Positions 27,117 to 36,932 of a DNA stretch of 64,000 bases are shown here, one piece after another. How positions within the stretch are numbered: position 1 is the stretch's first letter; every line of letters begins with the position of its first letter. A program made the position numbers and the translations under genes. The stretch is from SIG299 sp045531955 (GTDB lineage: Bacteria > Bacillota > Clostridia > Lachnospirales > Lachnospiraceae), in contig JAZSFC010000029.1 in NCBI GenBank assembly GCA_045531955.1, forward strand, positions 1 through 64,000, written 5' to 3'. The notes below the pieces were generated by a model. It saw only the letters and a list, made by a program, of their open reading frames with translations. It did not search any database and had not been told where the DNA came from.

Positions 27117-27626
27117 ATGAAGTTAAGAAAGGTTATGTTTAGTTTTGCATTGATTGCCAGTCTGATGGCAGGTTCTGTACCAGTGTATGCGCAGGATATC
27201 ATCATGGATGATAGCAAGACGGCTACTGGTTCTGCATTATCATCTTTTGATGTAGATGCGAGTGTAATCGGAGGGGGTATTGTAGTTTCTATTCCAAGCT
27301 CCTTAGACCTTGTTTATGATGCGGAAACAAAGCAGTATATTTGCGAAGAAGAAGTTTCTGCTAAGGGGCTTATCGAAGAGGAAGAGGTTCTCACGGTAAC
27401 AGTAGACACCGAGGTTATTTATACTCATGCTACAAAGGAAGATGTATTTGCAACTGGTGTAGTTACTTTTGGTATTGATGGTACAGAAACATGGACTGCA
27501 GAAGAAATGTCTGCAAGTATGGATGAACTTGATGCCAGGGAAATTATCATCACAGTTGATGCAGAAGAACTTGAGTTTATTGGTAACTATGCAACAGAAA
27601 TGTTCTTTGATATTAGCATTCAGTAA
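27117..27626 (+). CDS. Secreted beta-rich protein, paralog of the next gene
   Basis: A 169-residue protein with a clear signal peptide (SFALIASLMAGSVPVYAQ). The mature part has the layout IPSSLDLVYD, KQYICEEEV, KG, and ends in FFDISIQ. The next protein's N-terminal half follows the same order (IPSELPLEYD, KSYEHTCETTV, G, ITFEITV). This resembles beta-sandwich modules common in secreted Lachnospiraceae proteins. The second ATG (27117) is used because AAGGAGG sits 10 bases upstream. Confidence 0.75.
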   Translation: MKLRKVMFSFALIASLMAGSVPVYAQDIIMDDSKTATGSALSSFDVDASVIGGGIVVSIPSSLDLVYDAETKQYICEEEVSAKGLIEEEEVLTVTVDTEVIYTHATKEDVFATGVVTFGIDGTETWTAEEMSASMDELDAREIIITVDAEELEFIGNYATEMFFDISIQ

Positions 27627-27643
27627 AATGGGAGGAAAAAATT

Positions 27644-28867
27644 ATGTTTAAGAGATTCGTTAGCTTATTAATCTGTGCTACTTTCCTTTTAGGGGGTACA
27701 ACAACTGCATTTGCAGATGAAGTTGCAATTGACAACACAAGTGGTTATTCCAGTTCAGCTCTGGTAGCATCCACACTTACAGTATCTAATAAGATTGCTG
27801 ATTTACCACTTATCGGTGAGGGTGGTCTTGTGGTTGATATTCCGAGTGAATTACCTTTGGAATATGACAGAAAGAGTTATGAGCATACTTGTGAAACTAC
27901 AGTAGGTGTTCGTGGAGAACTTAGTGAGTTTGCTATGGTGTATGTGACAATTCCAAATGAGATTACATATACATTGGAAACTGACCCATTAGTGACTATG
28001 ACTGGTGAGATTGATTTTCAGGTAGCATCTAATTCTGATGGTTACGTTTTAGCCACATGGACTTCTGCTGAAGCTGCCGAGGGTAAGGATGATGCTTCTT
28101 TGACAAACACAAAGGAGTTATCTATCGTAGCAGATGGCTTTAATGCAGTTCAGGGTGAGTATGATGCAGAAATAACATTTGAAATCACTGTAGACAAGTT
28201 TGGGGTATTTGATGCAGTTGGAGGCGGTGATGTTCCGAATGGTGCAGATGTTTTTAAGCATGTAGATGGTAGTGCAAATGCTACAGGAAATCAGTGGAAT
28301 TTCAATTTCTATGATGATGGACTTGAAGCATTAAATGCTTATGAGTATATTGATTTGAATAAGTTAACAATACCAAATGGTGCACTTAATGACTTTAAAT
28401 TATCTACTCTGACGACTCCTAATACCACAGTTAAATACATTAGATTAAATAAAGGGTTGGCTTATGAGACATCTAGGACAAAAACCATAACAGCGATTGA
28501 TTCATGGTGTATGGGTATGGAAGGTTTGGAGGTTATTATTGTACCTCATGATTTTGTTGATAATTTATCTGTAGGAACTGAAAAATACAATTTGTGTTAC
28601 ATAGCATTTGGTAATGCTTCATATTCAACTTCCGTTTATACTGGCACAGATATTATTTGTGGTAATGCGTTAGCATTCTGTATAGGTATTAATGATGCTC
28701 AGGAATGTGTATATGTTCCTAATATTGTATTTGAAGGTACTATGGATGAATGGATTGGCTTAATAAGAGATAATTCTATAATTAATTCTTATTGTACCGA
28801 CTGGATATTCGGCAATGCAGCCAATGAGGTAACAGTTCACTGTACTGATGGAACTTTATTGTATTAG
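27644..28867 (+). CDS. Secreted protein with beta module and BspA-like leucine-rich end
   Basis: A 407-residue protein: signal peptide (about 1-25), a beta module shared with the previous gene (about 50-190), then a region resembling BspA-type leucine-rich repeats. That region includes VKYIRLNKGL, MEGLEVIIVPHDF and VFEGTMDEW; the last resembles a common BspA repeat end. BspA-type proteins act in adhesion. No sorting signal or membrane anchor is visible at the C-terminus. It ends the 25.0-28.9 kb operon. Confidence 0.72.
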   Translation: MFKRFVSLLICATFLLGGTTTAFADEVAIDNTSGYSSSALVASTLTVSNKIADLPLIGEGGLVVDIPSELPLEYDRKSYEHTCETTVGVRGELSEFAMVYVTIPNEITYTLETDPLVTMTGEIDFQVASNSDGYVLATWTSAEAAEGKDDASLTNTKELSIVADGFNAVQGEYDAEITFEITVDKFGVFDAVGGGDVPNGADVFKHVDGSANATGNQWNFNFYDDGLEALNAYEYIDLNKLTIPNGALNDFKLSTLTTPNTTVKYIRLNKGLAYETSRTKTITAIDSWCMGMEGLEVIIVPHDFVDNLSVGTEKYNLCYIAFGNASYSTSVYTGTDIICGNALAFCIGINDAQECVYVPNIVFEGTMDEWIGLIRDNSIINSYCTDWIFGNAANEVTVHCTDGTLLY

Positions 28868-28873
28868 TTTGGT

Positions 28874-28909
28874 AAGCTCCCTTGGGTTCCTACTCAGGGG
28901 AGCATTTTA
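28874..28909 (+). terminator. Terminator after secreted-protein operon
   Basis: GCTCCC pairs with GGGGAGC around a 15-base loop, followed by ATTTTA. It is moderate in strength. Confidence 0.6.
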
Positions 28910-28927
28910 CCAGAAAGGATGATAAAA

Positions 28928-29122
28928 ATGGGCAATGCAGTTATGACAAGGCCAGAGGTAATGCAGACTCTGGGAGTGGATGATAAAAGATTATGTGTGA
29001 TAGAAATGATGGGCGATTTGAAGGTGTTATACAAAGATCCATTTTGCGGTGCAAATATGTATAGTATTAGCGCAGTCGAAGCACTCCGGCACAAGATGTT
29101 AAGAGGCGAGCTTAAATATTAA
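28928..29122 (+). CDS. Small excisionase/MerR-like HTH protein
   Basis: A 64-residue protein with the layout of short winged-helix excisionase-type regulators (VMTRPEVMQTLGVDDKRLC, then a wing and a C-terminal helix). It resembles the proteins at 31462, 47846 and 56478. AAAGGA precedes the ATG. It lies just before the 30-bp repeat array. Confidence 0.6.
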   Translation: MGNAVMTRPEVMQTLGVDDKRLCVIEMMGDLKVLYKDPFCGANMYSISAVEALRHKMLRGELKY

Positions 29123-29136
29123 AGAATAGGGTTTAG

Positions 29137-29173
29137 GGAGTTACTTCTCTGATGAGGAGTAGCTCCTTTTTAT
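29137..29173 (+). terminator. Terminator after small HTH gene
   Basis: GGAG-ACT-CTC pairs with GAG-AGT-CTCC around TGAT, followed by TTTTTATTTT. Confidence 0.8.
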
Positions 29174-29779
29174 TTTGCCTGCTGTGGGGTAGAGCTGATA
29201 CTGCTGAAAACAGCCAGTTAAAGAGTAGCAACTTAAGTTCTGCTTACAGAAAGCATGAAAATGGTGTTTTTCCAGAGCAGTGTGTTAAGGGAGTGTAAAG
29301 AATAGGTGCAGTATGAAAAATAAAGTATTTGAGGGAGCGCAAAGAAATGGTGCAGTTTAGGTATGTGAGTATTTTGATGATTTCGTGAGGTGGGGTATTG
29401 GGAGAAGTGCTAAGTGAGAAATGACAAGTAATAAAATCATTTTTTTTAAATGTTTTTTCTGTGTCGTTCTAAAGTGAAAATGACTTTGGTAAAAAATCAT
29501 ATTTATAAAATGACAAATGATAAAAATCAATTTGTCAAAATAAAATCTCTGCATATACAACTGAAAAAATGACAAATGAAAAAATCATTTTTATTGAAAA
29601 TGACATTTGTAACAGAGTTTATTGTAAATGACGAGTGAAAAAGCAATCTCAAAAATAAATGATGTGAAAACAAAATCAAAAATGAAAATGCTGTGACATA
29701 AATCATTTTTGAGACTTGTTTTCCGTGTCATGAGCTGAAAATAAATATTTTATCAAAAAACAGAAAGGCAGGTAGTATT
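29174..29779. other. Gene-free 606-bp region with repeat array
   Basis: The first 240 bp show no feature beyond two GGGGTA motifs and short repeats around TGCAGT. The rest is very AT-rich and holds the 30-bp array listed separately. No convincing ORF. Confidence 0.6.
29419..29716 (+). repeat. AT-rich direct-repeat array, period about 30 bp
   Basis: AAATGAC-like unit starts recur near 29419, 29448, 29478, 29508, 29538, 29567, 29598, 29626, 29657 and 29686, that is every 28-31 bp. Several units continue to ATCATTTTT, giving each an AAATGA...TCATTT inverted form. Units 2 and 5 are degenerate. The array ends about 60 bp before the gene at 29780. Iteron, centromere or multi-site operator are all possible. 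Confidence 0.7.
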
Positions 29780-30937
29780 ATGAGAAACATGAAGGTCAAT
29801 GATGCTAAGGTGAGAGCTATCTTAGCCGGGCTACGTGAGGGTCATTTTGGGGTGTACAATACCTTAGATGAAAACTTTGTATTGGAGGAATTATCTTTAT
29901 TTGAGGAAAGAGTTGCTGATACAAAGAGATTGGCTGTGGAAAATGCAGAGTTGAAGAAAGAAGTTGAGAGGCTTCGTAGTTCTGCTATTTTTGTTAAAGG
30001 TACTCTTTATTATAAGGGTCAGCCGATTGATGGGTACTTCGAGACCAGCCAAACAGACTCAGCAGTCTGTAATTTAAAGCAAATAGGTAAGCTTCAGGAA
30101 TTAGAAAAGGATTTGACTTATTATAAGAACAAGGCAACAATGCTTGAAAATGCTCTGATGAAATCAGGTAAGCAAACTGAAGAAGTTAAGGCAGAACAGC
30201 TTACGGAAAAAGAAGCTATTGAGAAATATGGTCAGAAGATTATATCTGCATATAAGCAGGAACATAAATTAGATTTACTTGAGGAGTTAATGCCAGATTT
30301 CTATCGCTTGAAGGAAGATGCTATTGTAAAGAAGCATAAGCAGGAAATCATTGATAAGTATAAGGCTACACATGCAGATGAGTTCCTTTCTGATGAGCGT
30401 ATTGAGCAGATTAAGGTTGAAGCAGTGGAGGAGTATAAATTGTCTGATGAATACAAGTCGACTGTGACCATGGGAGTTCCTCGTAACAATCCTACTGTGG
30501 ATTATAGTTTGCGTTTGACAGCAAGATTTATTTCTAGGCTGATAAAAGGTGAAACTCCAGTCGATATTATCAACTCTAATCCAACTGGTAAAAACGGAAA
30601 GGTACTTGAAAAGAGGAGCATATATAGATTAACAACTGTGTATTCGCAGGAGGATTATTCACGAATAATGAGAGCCTTTGATTTACATAAGGATGAGTTT
30701 GGTGATATTACTTTGGAGCAGTTAAAATTATGGCTTGATAAGCGTTTGGCAGATTCTATGAAAAAGGCAGAAGAAAAGAGAAAGCGTAAAATGCTAAAGG
30801 AATTAATGAATTCTGATGATTTGGATAAGGTAGAAGCATTGCTTAATAAGGGGGTATATTCAGAACCGAAAGAAATCCAAGATTCCCCGGCAGAAGTCGA
30901 CGATTGGGGCGAGCCAATAGTAAAAGAGGCCGAATAG
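29780..30937 (+). CDS. Coiled-coil protein downstream of the 30-bp array
   Basis: A 385-residue soluble protein. Strong heptad-like coiled coil lies at about residues 40-70 and 105-135, charged helices cover 140-230, and a Lys/Arg-rich helix (SMKKAEEKRKRKMLKEL) lies near 335. The central TARFISRLIKGETPVDIINSNP, then KRSIYRLTTVYSQ, could be a helix-turn-helix, but I do not recognise the family. Its place directly after the array suggests it binds there, as partition or initiator proteins do; that is inference. A potential ribosome-binding site AAAGGCAGG precedes the ATG. Confidence 0.7.
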   Translation: MRNMKVNDAKVRAILAGLREGHFGVYNTLDENFVLEELSLFEERVADTKRLAVENAELKKEVERLRSSAIFVKGTLYYKGQPIDGYFETSQTDSAVCNLKQIGKLQELEKDLTYYKNKATMLENALMKSGKQTEEVKAEQLTEKEAIEKYGQKIISAYKQEHKLDLLEELMPDFYRLKEDAIVKKHKQEIIDKYKATHADEFLSDERIEQIKVEAVEEYKLSDEYKSTVTMGVPRNNPTVDYSLRLTARFISRLIKGETPVDIINSNPTGKNGKVLEKRSIYRLTTVYSQEDYSRIMRAFDLHKDEFGDITLEQLKLWLDKRLADSMKKAEEKRKRKMLKELMNSDDLDKVEALLNKGVYSEPKEIQDSPAEVDDWGEPIVKEAE

Positions 30938-31069
30938 TCATGGTGTATCCTGATGTGACAAATAAAGTGGTGATTGTATAGAGAAATTTTTATAAGAAAC
31001 TTGCTTTTGATTTAAGTGAGAGTTAACATCACAACAACCCTAAAAAATATATAAGGGAGGGTGTATGTG

Positions 31070-31318
31070 ATGTATACGTTAAAGCAACTTGCTAGTAAGT
31101 ATCCAGAAAAATTTGTGGTATGCAAGGTAGCGTTTCGTAACGGTCAAAATGATATTGCAGTAGCTTTTGATGCAATTGCTACTTGTGATACTGTGGATGA
31201 AGTGCGAAGTGTATTATCTGAAAATCAGGAATATTTCGGGGTATCCACCAAGGAGGAAGATTTACCTCCTGATTTGGCAGCTCTCATGTATCGACGTATT
31301 TTACATTGCTGTAGCTAA
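31070..31318 (+). CDS. Unknown small protein, 82 residues
   Basis: Soluble; the N-terminal LKQLASKYPEKFVVCKVA suggests a helix then a strand. AAGGGAGGG lies 8 bases before the ATG at 31070. A strong terminator follows, so it may form a monocistronic unit. No family recognised. Confidence 0.6.
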   Translation: MYTLKQLASKYPEKFVVCKVAFRNGQNDIAVAFDAIATCDTVDEVRSVLSENQEYFGVSTKEEDLPPDLAALMYRRILHCCS

Positions 31319-31324
31319 GGGAAA

Positions 31325-31366
31325 GAGAGGGATTTGTCTGTATGGATATCCCTCTCTATCTTTTTT
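31325..31366 (+). terminator. Terminator
   Basis: GAGAGGGAT pairs with ATCCCTCTC, followed by TATCTTTTTT. Confidence 0.88.
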
Positions 31367-31382
31367 GGTCTGAATAAAAAAG

Positions 31383-31419
31383 CCATATCGATTCTCTGGT
31401 GCTCATATCAAAATATTTT
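31383..31419 (+). promoter_or_regulatory. Conserved regulatory repeat, copy B
   Basis: CCATATCGATTCTC, then ATATCAAAATATTTT starting 22 bp later. It lies directly after a terminator and 79 bp before the HTH gene at 31462. Confidence 0.7.
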
Positions 31420-31461
31420 ATATGAAAATAAAAATTTTCAAGTGCGAAAGGAGTATAGGAT

Positions 31462-31686
31462 ATGGAACAGGAGTTAGTTACAGCAAAAGAGGTTATTCAG
31501 ATGCTTCATGTTTCACCATCAACGTTACAACGATTGGAAAGGGAGAAGTTATTAGTCCCATGTATGAAGCTACCATCGAACAATAAGCGATTTTACAAAT
31601 TGGATGAAGTTGTTGCTTATGAGAATTCGATAGTGCATAATACAGATGTAGATAATTTAGTAGAGGAGGATGCGTTAAATGTTTAA
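31462..31686 (+). CDS. MerR-like HTH regulator, 74 residues
   Basis: The N-terminal helix-turn-helix reads VTAKEVIQMLHVSPSTLQRL, followed by a wing with KRFYKLDEVVAY. This is a DNA-binding domain without an effector domain, as in excisionases and small MerR-like regulators. GAAAGGAG precedes the ATG. It overlaps the next gene by 8 bases, so it probably controls the surface-protein operon it heads. Confidence 0.78.
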   Translation: MEQELVTAKEVIQMLHVSPSTLQRLEREKLLVPCMKLPSNNKRFYKLDEVVAYENSIVHNTDVDNLVEEDALNV

Positions 31687-32764
31687 GAAGATTTTATTAG
31701 GTATGGGTTTGGCAAGTATGATTTTATTTACAGGTATGAGGGGTACTGAAACTGCTATGGCAGCCGAAGAGTATGTATATGATGTGGTTGGTAGCGTAGA
31801 AGTTACCGCAAGTGAAATGAAAGCCGATGGTACTTACGATATCACAGTTACTTGGGATTTAGGTGAGGATTATAGAGGATTTCAGGTAGGAGCAAAGGCT
31901 TTTGTGATTTATGGTGATACAGATGACTTTAGTAAGGCATTTGCATTTACAGAAAAGGGAACTAAAACATACAATTTTGATGGTGCAGCAGGTACATATA
32001 TTTACAATCTAAGAACTTCTGAGGGTTCTATTGTAGGTAGTGTTACAATCGGTAATGGAGCTGATGCAGAGTATCAGGCAGAAATCGATAAGAGAATCGA
32101 TGAGAAGATTTCTAAGATGGAAAGCTTCGGTAGAGATTATGATTTTGAATATGCATGGATGAAGAATAGTAACAATGCAGGGGTAAGCATTCCAGCTTAT
32201 GGCACTGTGATTGAAAACTATGAGGATATCGCAGTTCCTCAGGAATTACCAGTATATGAAGATGAAATCGATGAGCCAACTGATGAAGAAATGCAGAAAG
32301 CAGTTGAGGAAACTCCAGAACCTACAGAAGCTCCTGAGCCAACTGTAGTTCCAACAGAAGCTCCTGAGCCAACAGCAGTTCCAACTGAAGTTCCTGAACC
32401 AACTGTAGTTCCAGAGGTTACTGAAACTCCTGAGCCAGTGGTAGAGCCTACTGAGATTCCAGAAATTACTGAGGCTCCGGTAGAAACTCCTGTAGTTACA
32501 GAAGCTCCAGTTGAGGTTCCAGAAGTTACTGAGGCTCCAGTTGAACAGCCTGAAATTACAGAAGCTCCTGTAGTTGAAAAACCAAGTGTTGATAACACAG
32601 AAAATTTTCCAAGCTCTGATGATGCAAATGAAGTTTCCACTGGAACGTCTGACATTGAAGAGGAAAAAGTAGACTTCACAGTTCCAGTTATCTTCGGGGT
32701 ATGCTTCATTGGTTTTGTTATTATTGTAGTGGTTATTGTTTTTTCATCTAAGAAGAGAGGATAA
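31679..32764 (+). CDS. Surface protein with Pro-Glu-Thr repeat stalk and C-terminal membrane anchor
   Basis: A 361-residue protein: signal peptide (about 1-28), a folded domain (about 30-180) and a stalk of degenerate EAPEPT/VPTEAP repeats (about 205-300). Then come a transmembrane helix (VPVIFGVCFIGFVIIVVVIV) and a KKRG tail. There is no LPxTG. It would be displayed on the outer face of the membrane through the wall. The repeats are imperfect at DNA level, so they are not recent duplications. It overlaps the regulator gene and is 6 bases from the next gene. Confidence 0.78.
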   Translation: MFKKILLGMGLASMILFTGMRGTETAMAAEEYVYDVVGSVEVTASEMKADGTYDITVTWDLGEDYRGFQVGAKAFVIYGDTDDFSKAFAFTEKGTKTYNFDGAAGTYIYNLRTSEGSIVGSVTIGNGADAEYQAEIDKRIDEKISKMESFGRDYDFEYAWMKNSNNAGVSIPAYGTVIENYEDIAVPQELPVYEDEIDEPTDEEMQKAVEETPEPTEAPEPTVVPTEAPEPTAVPTEVPEPTVVPEVTETPEPVVEPTEIPEITEAPVETPVVTEAPVEVPEVTEAPVEQPEITEAPVVEKPSVDNTENFPSSDDANEVSTGTSDIEEEKVDFTVPVIFGVCFIGFVIIVVVIVFSSKKRG

Positions 32765-32770
32765 TTTCAT

Positions 32771-35700
32771 ATGAGAGTAAGTAAAAGATTATTTGCTCTA
32801 GTTCTTTGTTTTCTAGTTTTCATTTCTATTCCAACCATTAGTGCTTTTGCTTGGGGCGGCGCAGGTGCCGAAGCATCCCCAGGCAATGATAATGGTCATA
32901 AGGGTGATTTCCCATTAACAAATGGTTATGGTTTTAGAGTTTATTTATATGATTTTGATAAGTATGGAGAGTTCTGGGAAGGAGACAATCCATATGTATT
33001 ACTGCCGTCAAATAATTTTGGTTCTTTTGCTGATATCTTTGATAGATGTGCCAGTGAGTCAGCTTTCTATTTAGGTGTACCAAGTAATTACAAAGCATAT
33101 GATGCACAGTATGGCAGTACTCCATGGGTTGGAATCAATACCATGTCAGCGAGTGAATTTAATACAATGCCGGGCATGAGTGGTTATACTAACCCAAGTG
33201 GAAATTATGCAAGGATTGACTTCACAAAGTATATTGATGTATTCAATAAAATATCTGAGCAGGTTGAATCTATTGATGGAATGCAGGAAGTACTTGATTG
33301 GTTCTCTGCTCATGGTGTAGATACTTCAGGATACAATCCAGAAGCTACCTTGGTTGTAGTTGAGCCAGTTGTAAAGTGGTATTACGGAAATATGAAATGG
33401 GTTACCACATATCAGAATGCTCGTAAGTTTGATGGCACAAGGTCAGGGGTACACGAATACTTCAACTTCAATTGGAGCATGCGTGAAGATGCTGATATTC
33501 AGGGAGATAGAATAATCCCATTAGCAACTACGGGAGCAACAGCAAAGGCTCATGCAGTATTGGGTGGTTTCTATCAGAGTTACTTGTTCGAAGAGGGAGA
33601 CTGTTTAACACAATCGTATGATTCAACTGCAGGCTTTTCATTTTATGGTTGTTTAAGGGTTGACCCTACCAGAGTAGCAGTTAATGTTGCTGTAATATAT
33701 GATGGAGCTTATGGAACGACTGATAAGGACAAAATCATCAATTATGTTGGTTTGAATAATAAGTATCCTTATAGACATTGGGAGGGTACTGATTGGGAGG
33801 ACAGTACAAAGGTAGCTGATTATTTAGGTGTTGAGAGCACGAGTCAAATAGATAAATATGATTTACTAATGTACGATATTCGTAGAGCCAAGGGAGTACC
33901 TATGAGATTCTCTGATATGGTAGAGAGAATGAAGGTTGATGATTTTGTATTCGAGTGGGGGATTAAGAAAGCGTCGGGTGCCGATTACAATTTAGGTGAG
34001 GCACAATCTATGATTGGTATAAACTATAATGGTGTTTATTATGCAGATTTATCTCCGTTTTGGATGGAGTTAAATGAGAATACAGGTTTTTCTTTTTTAA
34101 GTACATCATATAGGCCAGGATATAGTGCATCATTACTTCCATCTTTAAATGCGAAGAATTTTTTACAAATTTCATTTGTTTATGCAACCATGGGAGGCAA
34201 TATTAAAAGTGGTATAAGCCAAGACCAGATGTTTGGTACTTCAATAGAGTTATTATCAAAAACTCCAGTTATAGAGTCTTATATCGTGAGTGTTGATACA
34301 ATTACTGATAATAGTGATGCCACTTGCAGTACAGAGACATTAGAATATGATGCTAAAAAGATAGTTTCTGCAAATACTTCAGCTATAGCGGAGTGCATTG
34401 CGATAGTGCCCAATTACAGTCCTTTGGGGTATTCGCCAGAAAGGTTGGCAAACCTGAGTACTGTTATTACCGGTGAGACGAAAGAAGAAATAATTGATGC
34501 TTTCATGAACTATTTCGCAGAAGCTGAGGTTCTGGAGGTGGTTGACGGTAGTAAGTCGCTCAAACTTGGAAATGTATTGTACGAAAATATGAATTACGGC
34601 TATACAGTTTATGAGTTGATAATTACTGAGGCAGATATAACTCCTACACCAACGGTTACACCTATTCCAGATGAGGGAAAAACTACAAAGCCATTCAGCG
34701 GTGATTATGATGAGGTGTTGCAGGATTACGAGCTTAATCGTGTTGAGCCTAGTGTCTTTAAACTAATTGACAAAAAAGTGAAAATTAACAGAAACTTATG
34801 GACAATTGACAGCAGTTATTATAGTACTGTAAGTTGCTATTTATGTTCATTTGATGGTTACACATACAATACTAAGGATTATGATATTGTAGTTTATGAT
34901 AAGTCCTCAGGAATGACGGTTAGTAAGGACAATGCTTTATCAGGCACGAAGCTGTTACTGTATAATACTTCGAATGGAGCGTTTGCAACACGTAATGCTT
35001 TGGTTAATGGTAAGACCTTTGATACAGAAGGAAGTCCTGAGTATGTTGTGGATTATGCTTTCAACATCGTAAGGAGTATTTCAGGCGACAAGAGGACTGT
35101 GTCTACAATATCAAGGCAGGTATTGAATGAGTCCTTTGGTAAGCAGGTTCTTGGGTTAGATTATGATAATGTACCTAAGTCAAAAGAAATTGCGAGTGGA
35201 TACAGAAACAGTTTTGCAACCGTCGGGGTAATTTCTGATACCTTGAAATTTGATGCAATCTATAGGATAACCGGCAATAAGAACAGAATTGAAGTGGAAG
35301 GTGCAACACATTATTGCAGTTATTGGGATGATGATTGGGAGTGCAGGTTTAGTAACACGGAGTATTATCATCAATTAGAAACAATTCCAAATGCCTTGGC
35401 AGCATTTAATGTGAATGGTTCTTCATATAGTACTGTAAGTGAGAATGTAAATGTCGGGGTTCATAAATACTCAACAAAAGTAATGAAGATTGGTCAGAAT
35501 GACAGAGACACGGGTATTACTTCTTTGAGGAAAGCACCAAGTACAGGAACTGATAGAAAAATCTTTGTTCCTGCATATTCTGTGGCAGCCATTCAAAACC
35601 ATGATATGATTTTGAACTTCTACCCGGAGGTTAAAATGATGGCTCATGAGTATTCAGGTGACACCATTTCAGGTATGGATGATGTTAACGAGGTTGAGGT

Positions 35701-36763
35701 TCTGACAATGGGAGAAGAACAGAGGAAGGTTCAAAGTAGCAGTTTATACATTTACAGTATACGAAGTGCGGAGGGTTCTATAAGTGATATTACTGGAGTG
35801 TCCTATAGCGATGCGGCACTTACTGGTGATATGGTATTTGAGGGTGATAAGATGATTGTACCAGGTGGTACAGATTTCAGTGTTGTTGCTCAGCCAAACT
35901 TTACCGCTTACTTGTCGGGTTATTCCTTGGATGTTATCAATAAATCTGTTGATGCAGATGGCTTAAGGATTAGTGATGAAAAAACTATTCCGTATAGTGA
36001 TATAATCGCTGATAGCTCCGACATCTACTCCAAATGGGGAAATTCTTGTACGGAGAAGCTGTTTAAGGAATATAAAAAATGGGTTGCAAAAATGGCTGAT
36101 GTACGAAATTATCAGGCAGATTTGAAAATGACCATAAGTGGTAATGGTTATAGCGCAAAGGAATATGAAGCCTTTAATGTATCTATAGGATATATCACAG
36201 GTGGCTTAAGCTCTGAGGAGGAAGTATTTCCATTAGAAATCAAAAATGGGGTATTGCTGAAGTCGACTGAAAGCTATAAGGCATTGATAAAATCTATCGC
36301 ATCTGACTATGCATGTGATTATGATAAAGCGGTTGAAGTGTTTGAGGCCAGTGGATTATATACTGCAATATTGGATGCAATTGAATCCTCTATAGCAGAT
36401 GAAAACAAATCTCAAGCTGGACCTGATGAGCTGGGCAGTTCAGCACACTGGTATGATGAGCAGGTCAAAACTTTTGTAGTTAGGAGATATGAATCTACAC
36501 CATTACATTTTCATGATATAGTTTCAAGTGATAAGTTGGATTATGGTGCAGTTGCAAATCCTAAAAAACAAGCTACTGCAAAGTTTTTCCTTACATTGTA
36601 TTTTCAGGATGAGATTGAACCATTACTAGGTTATACAATCTATGAACCAACGAATGCAGCCAAGAAAGAGAGTGCAGTTGAAACAGGAAATGTTATCATC
36701 AATCAGTTATATATTGATGGAGCTGATTTCTTAATTAAGAATGCAGTGACGTCTGATTTCTAA
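32771..36763 (+). CDS. Very large secreted protein of unknown family
   Basis: A 1330-residue protein with a signal peptide (about 1-27). The sequence is rich in Tyr, Asp, Ser and Asn and looks beta-rich; a short Pro/Thr hinge (TPTPTVTPIPDEG) lies near residue 630, splitting it in two halves. No catalytic motif, sorting signal or C-terminal anchor is visible. Cysteines occur in pairs (CYLCS; CSYWDDDWECRF). It follows the anchored stalk protein within 6 bases and may associate with it. Adhesin or a mating-surface factor are possible, but nothing decides between them. Confidence 0.75.
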   Translation: MRVSKRLFALVLCFLVFISIPTISAFAWGGAGAEASPGNDNGHKGDFPLTNGYGFRVYLYDFDKYGEFWEGDNPYVLLPSNNFGSFADIFDRCASESAFYLGVPSNYKAYDAQYGSTPWVGINTMSASEFNTMPGMSGYTNPSGNYARIDFTKYIDVFNKISEQVESIDGMQEVLDWFSAHGVDTSGYNPEATLVVVEPVVKWYYGNMKWVTTYQNARKFDGTRSGVHEYFNFNWSMREDADIQGDRIIPLATTGATAKAHAVLGGFYQSYLFEEGDCLTQSYDSTAGFSFYGCLRVDPTRVAVNVAVIYDGAYGTTDKDKIINYVGLNNKYPYRHWEGTDWEDSTKVADYLGVESTSQIDKYDLLMYDIRRAKGVPMRFSDMVERMKVDDFVFEWGIKKASGADYNLGEAQSMIGINYNGVYYADLSPFWMELNENTGFSFLSTSYRPGYSASLLPSLNAKNFLQISFVYATMGGNIKSGISQDQMFGTSIELLSKTPVIESYIVSVDTITDNSDATCSTETLEYDAKKIVSANTSAIAECIAIVPNYSPLGYSPERLANLSTVITGETKEEIIDAFMNYFAEAEVLEVVDGSKSLKLGNVLYENMNYGYTVYELIITEADITPTPTVTPIPDEGKTTKPFSGDYDEVLQDYELNRVEPSVFKLIDKKVKINRNLWTIDSSYYSTVSCYLCSFDGYTYNTKDYDIVVYDKSSGMTVSKDNALSGTKLLLYNTSNGAFATRNALVNGKTFDTEGSPEYVVDYAFNIVRSISGDKRTVSTISRQVLNESFGKQVLGLDYDNVPKSKEIASGYRNSFATVGVISDTLKFDAIYRITGNKNRIEVEGATHYCSYWDDDWECRFSNTEYYHQLETIPNALAAFNVNGSSYSTVSENVNVGVHKYSTKVMKIGQNDRDTGITSLRKAPSTGTDRKIFVPAYSVAAIQNHDMILNFYPEVKMMAHEYSGDTISGMDDVNEVEVLTMGEEQRKVQSSSLYIYSIRSAEGSISDITGVSYSDAALTGDMVFEGDKMIVPGGTDFSVVAQPNFTAYLSGYSLDVINKSVDADGLRISDEKTIPYSDIIADSSDIYSKWGNSCTEKLFKEYKKWVAKMADVRNYQADLKMTISGNGYSAKEYEAFNVSIGYITGGLSSEEEVFPLEIKNGVLLKSTESYKALIKSIASDYACDYDKAVEVFEASGLYTAILDAIESSIADENKSQAGPDELGSSAHWYDEQVKTFVVRRYESTPLHFHDIVSSDKLDYGAVANPKKQATAKFFLTLYFQDEIEPLLGYTIYEPTNAAKKESAVETGNVIINQLYIDGADFLIKNAVTSDF

Positions 36764-36768
36764 AATGA

Positions 36769-36801
36769 AAAGTAGTGAGTTTCGACTCGCTACTTTTTTT
36801 G
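36769..36801 (+). terminator. Terminator after large secreted protein
   Basis: AAGTAGTGAGT pairs with ACTCGCTACTT around TTCG, followed by a T-run. Confidence 0.88.
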
Positions 36802-36816
36802 TGTTTTATAAAAAAG

Positions 36817-36853
36817 CCAGATCGATTCTCTAGGGTTAATATCAAATTATATT
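36817..36853 (+). promoter_or_regulatory. Conserved regulatory repeat, copy C
   Basis: CCAGATCGATTCTC, then ATATCAAATTATATT starting 22 bp later. It follows a terminator and is 116 bp before the HNH gene. Confidence 0.68.
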
Positions 36854-36932
36854 TGTCATGAAAAAAAATTACAAATTTTTTCGCCATGATACTATTAATT
36901 TTATTTTTGTTCAGTTAAGGGAGGAAACGGAT

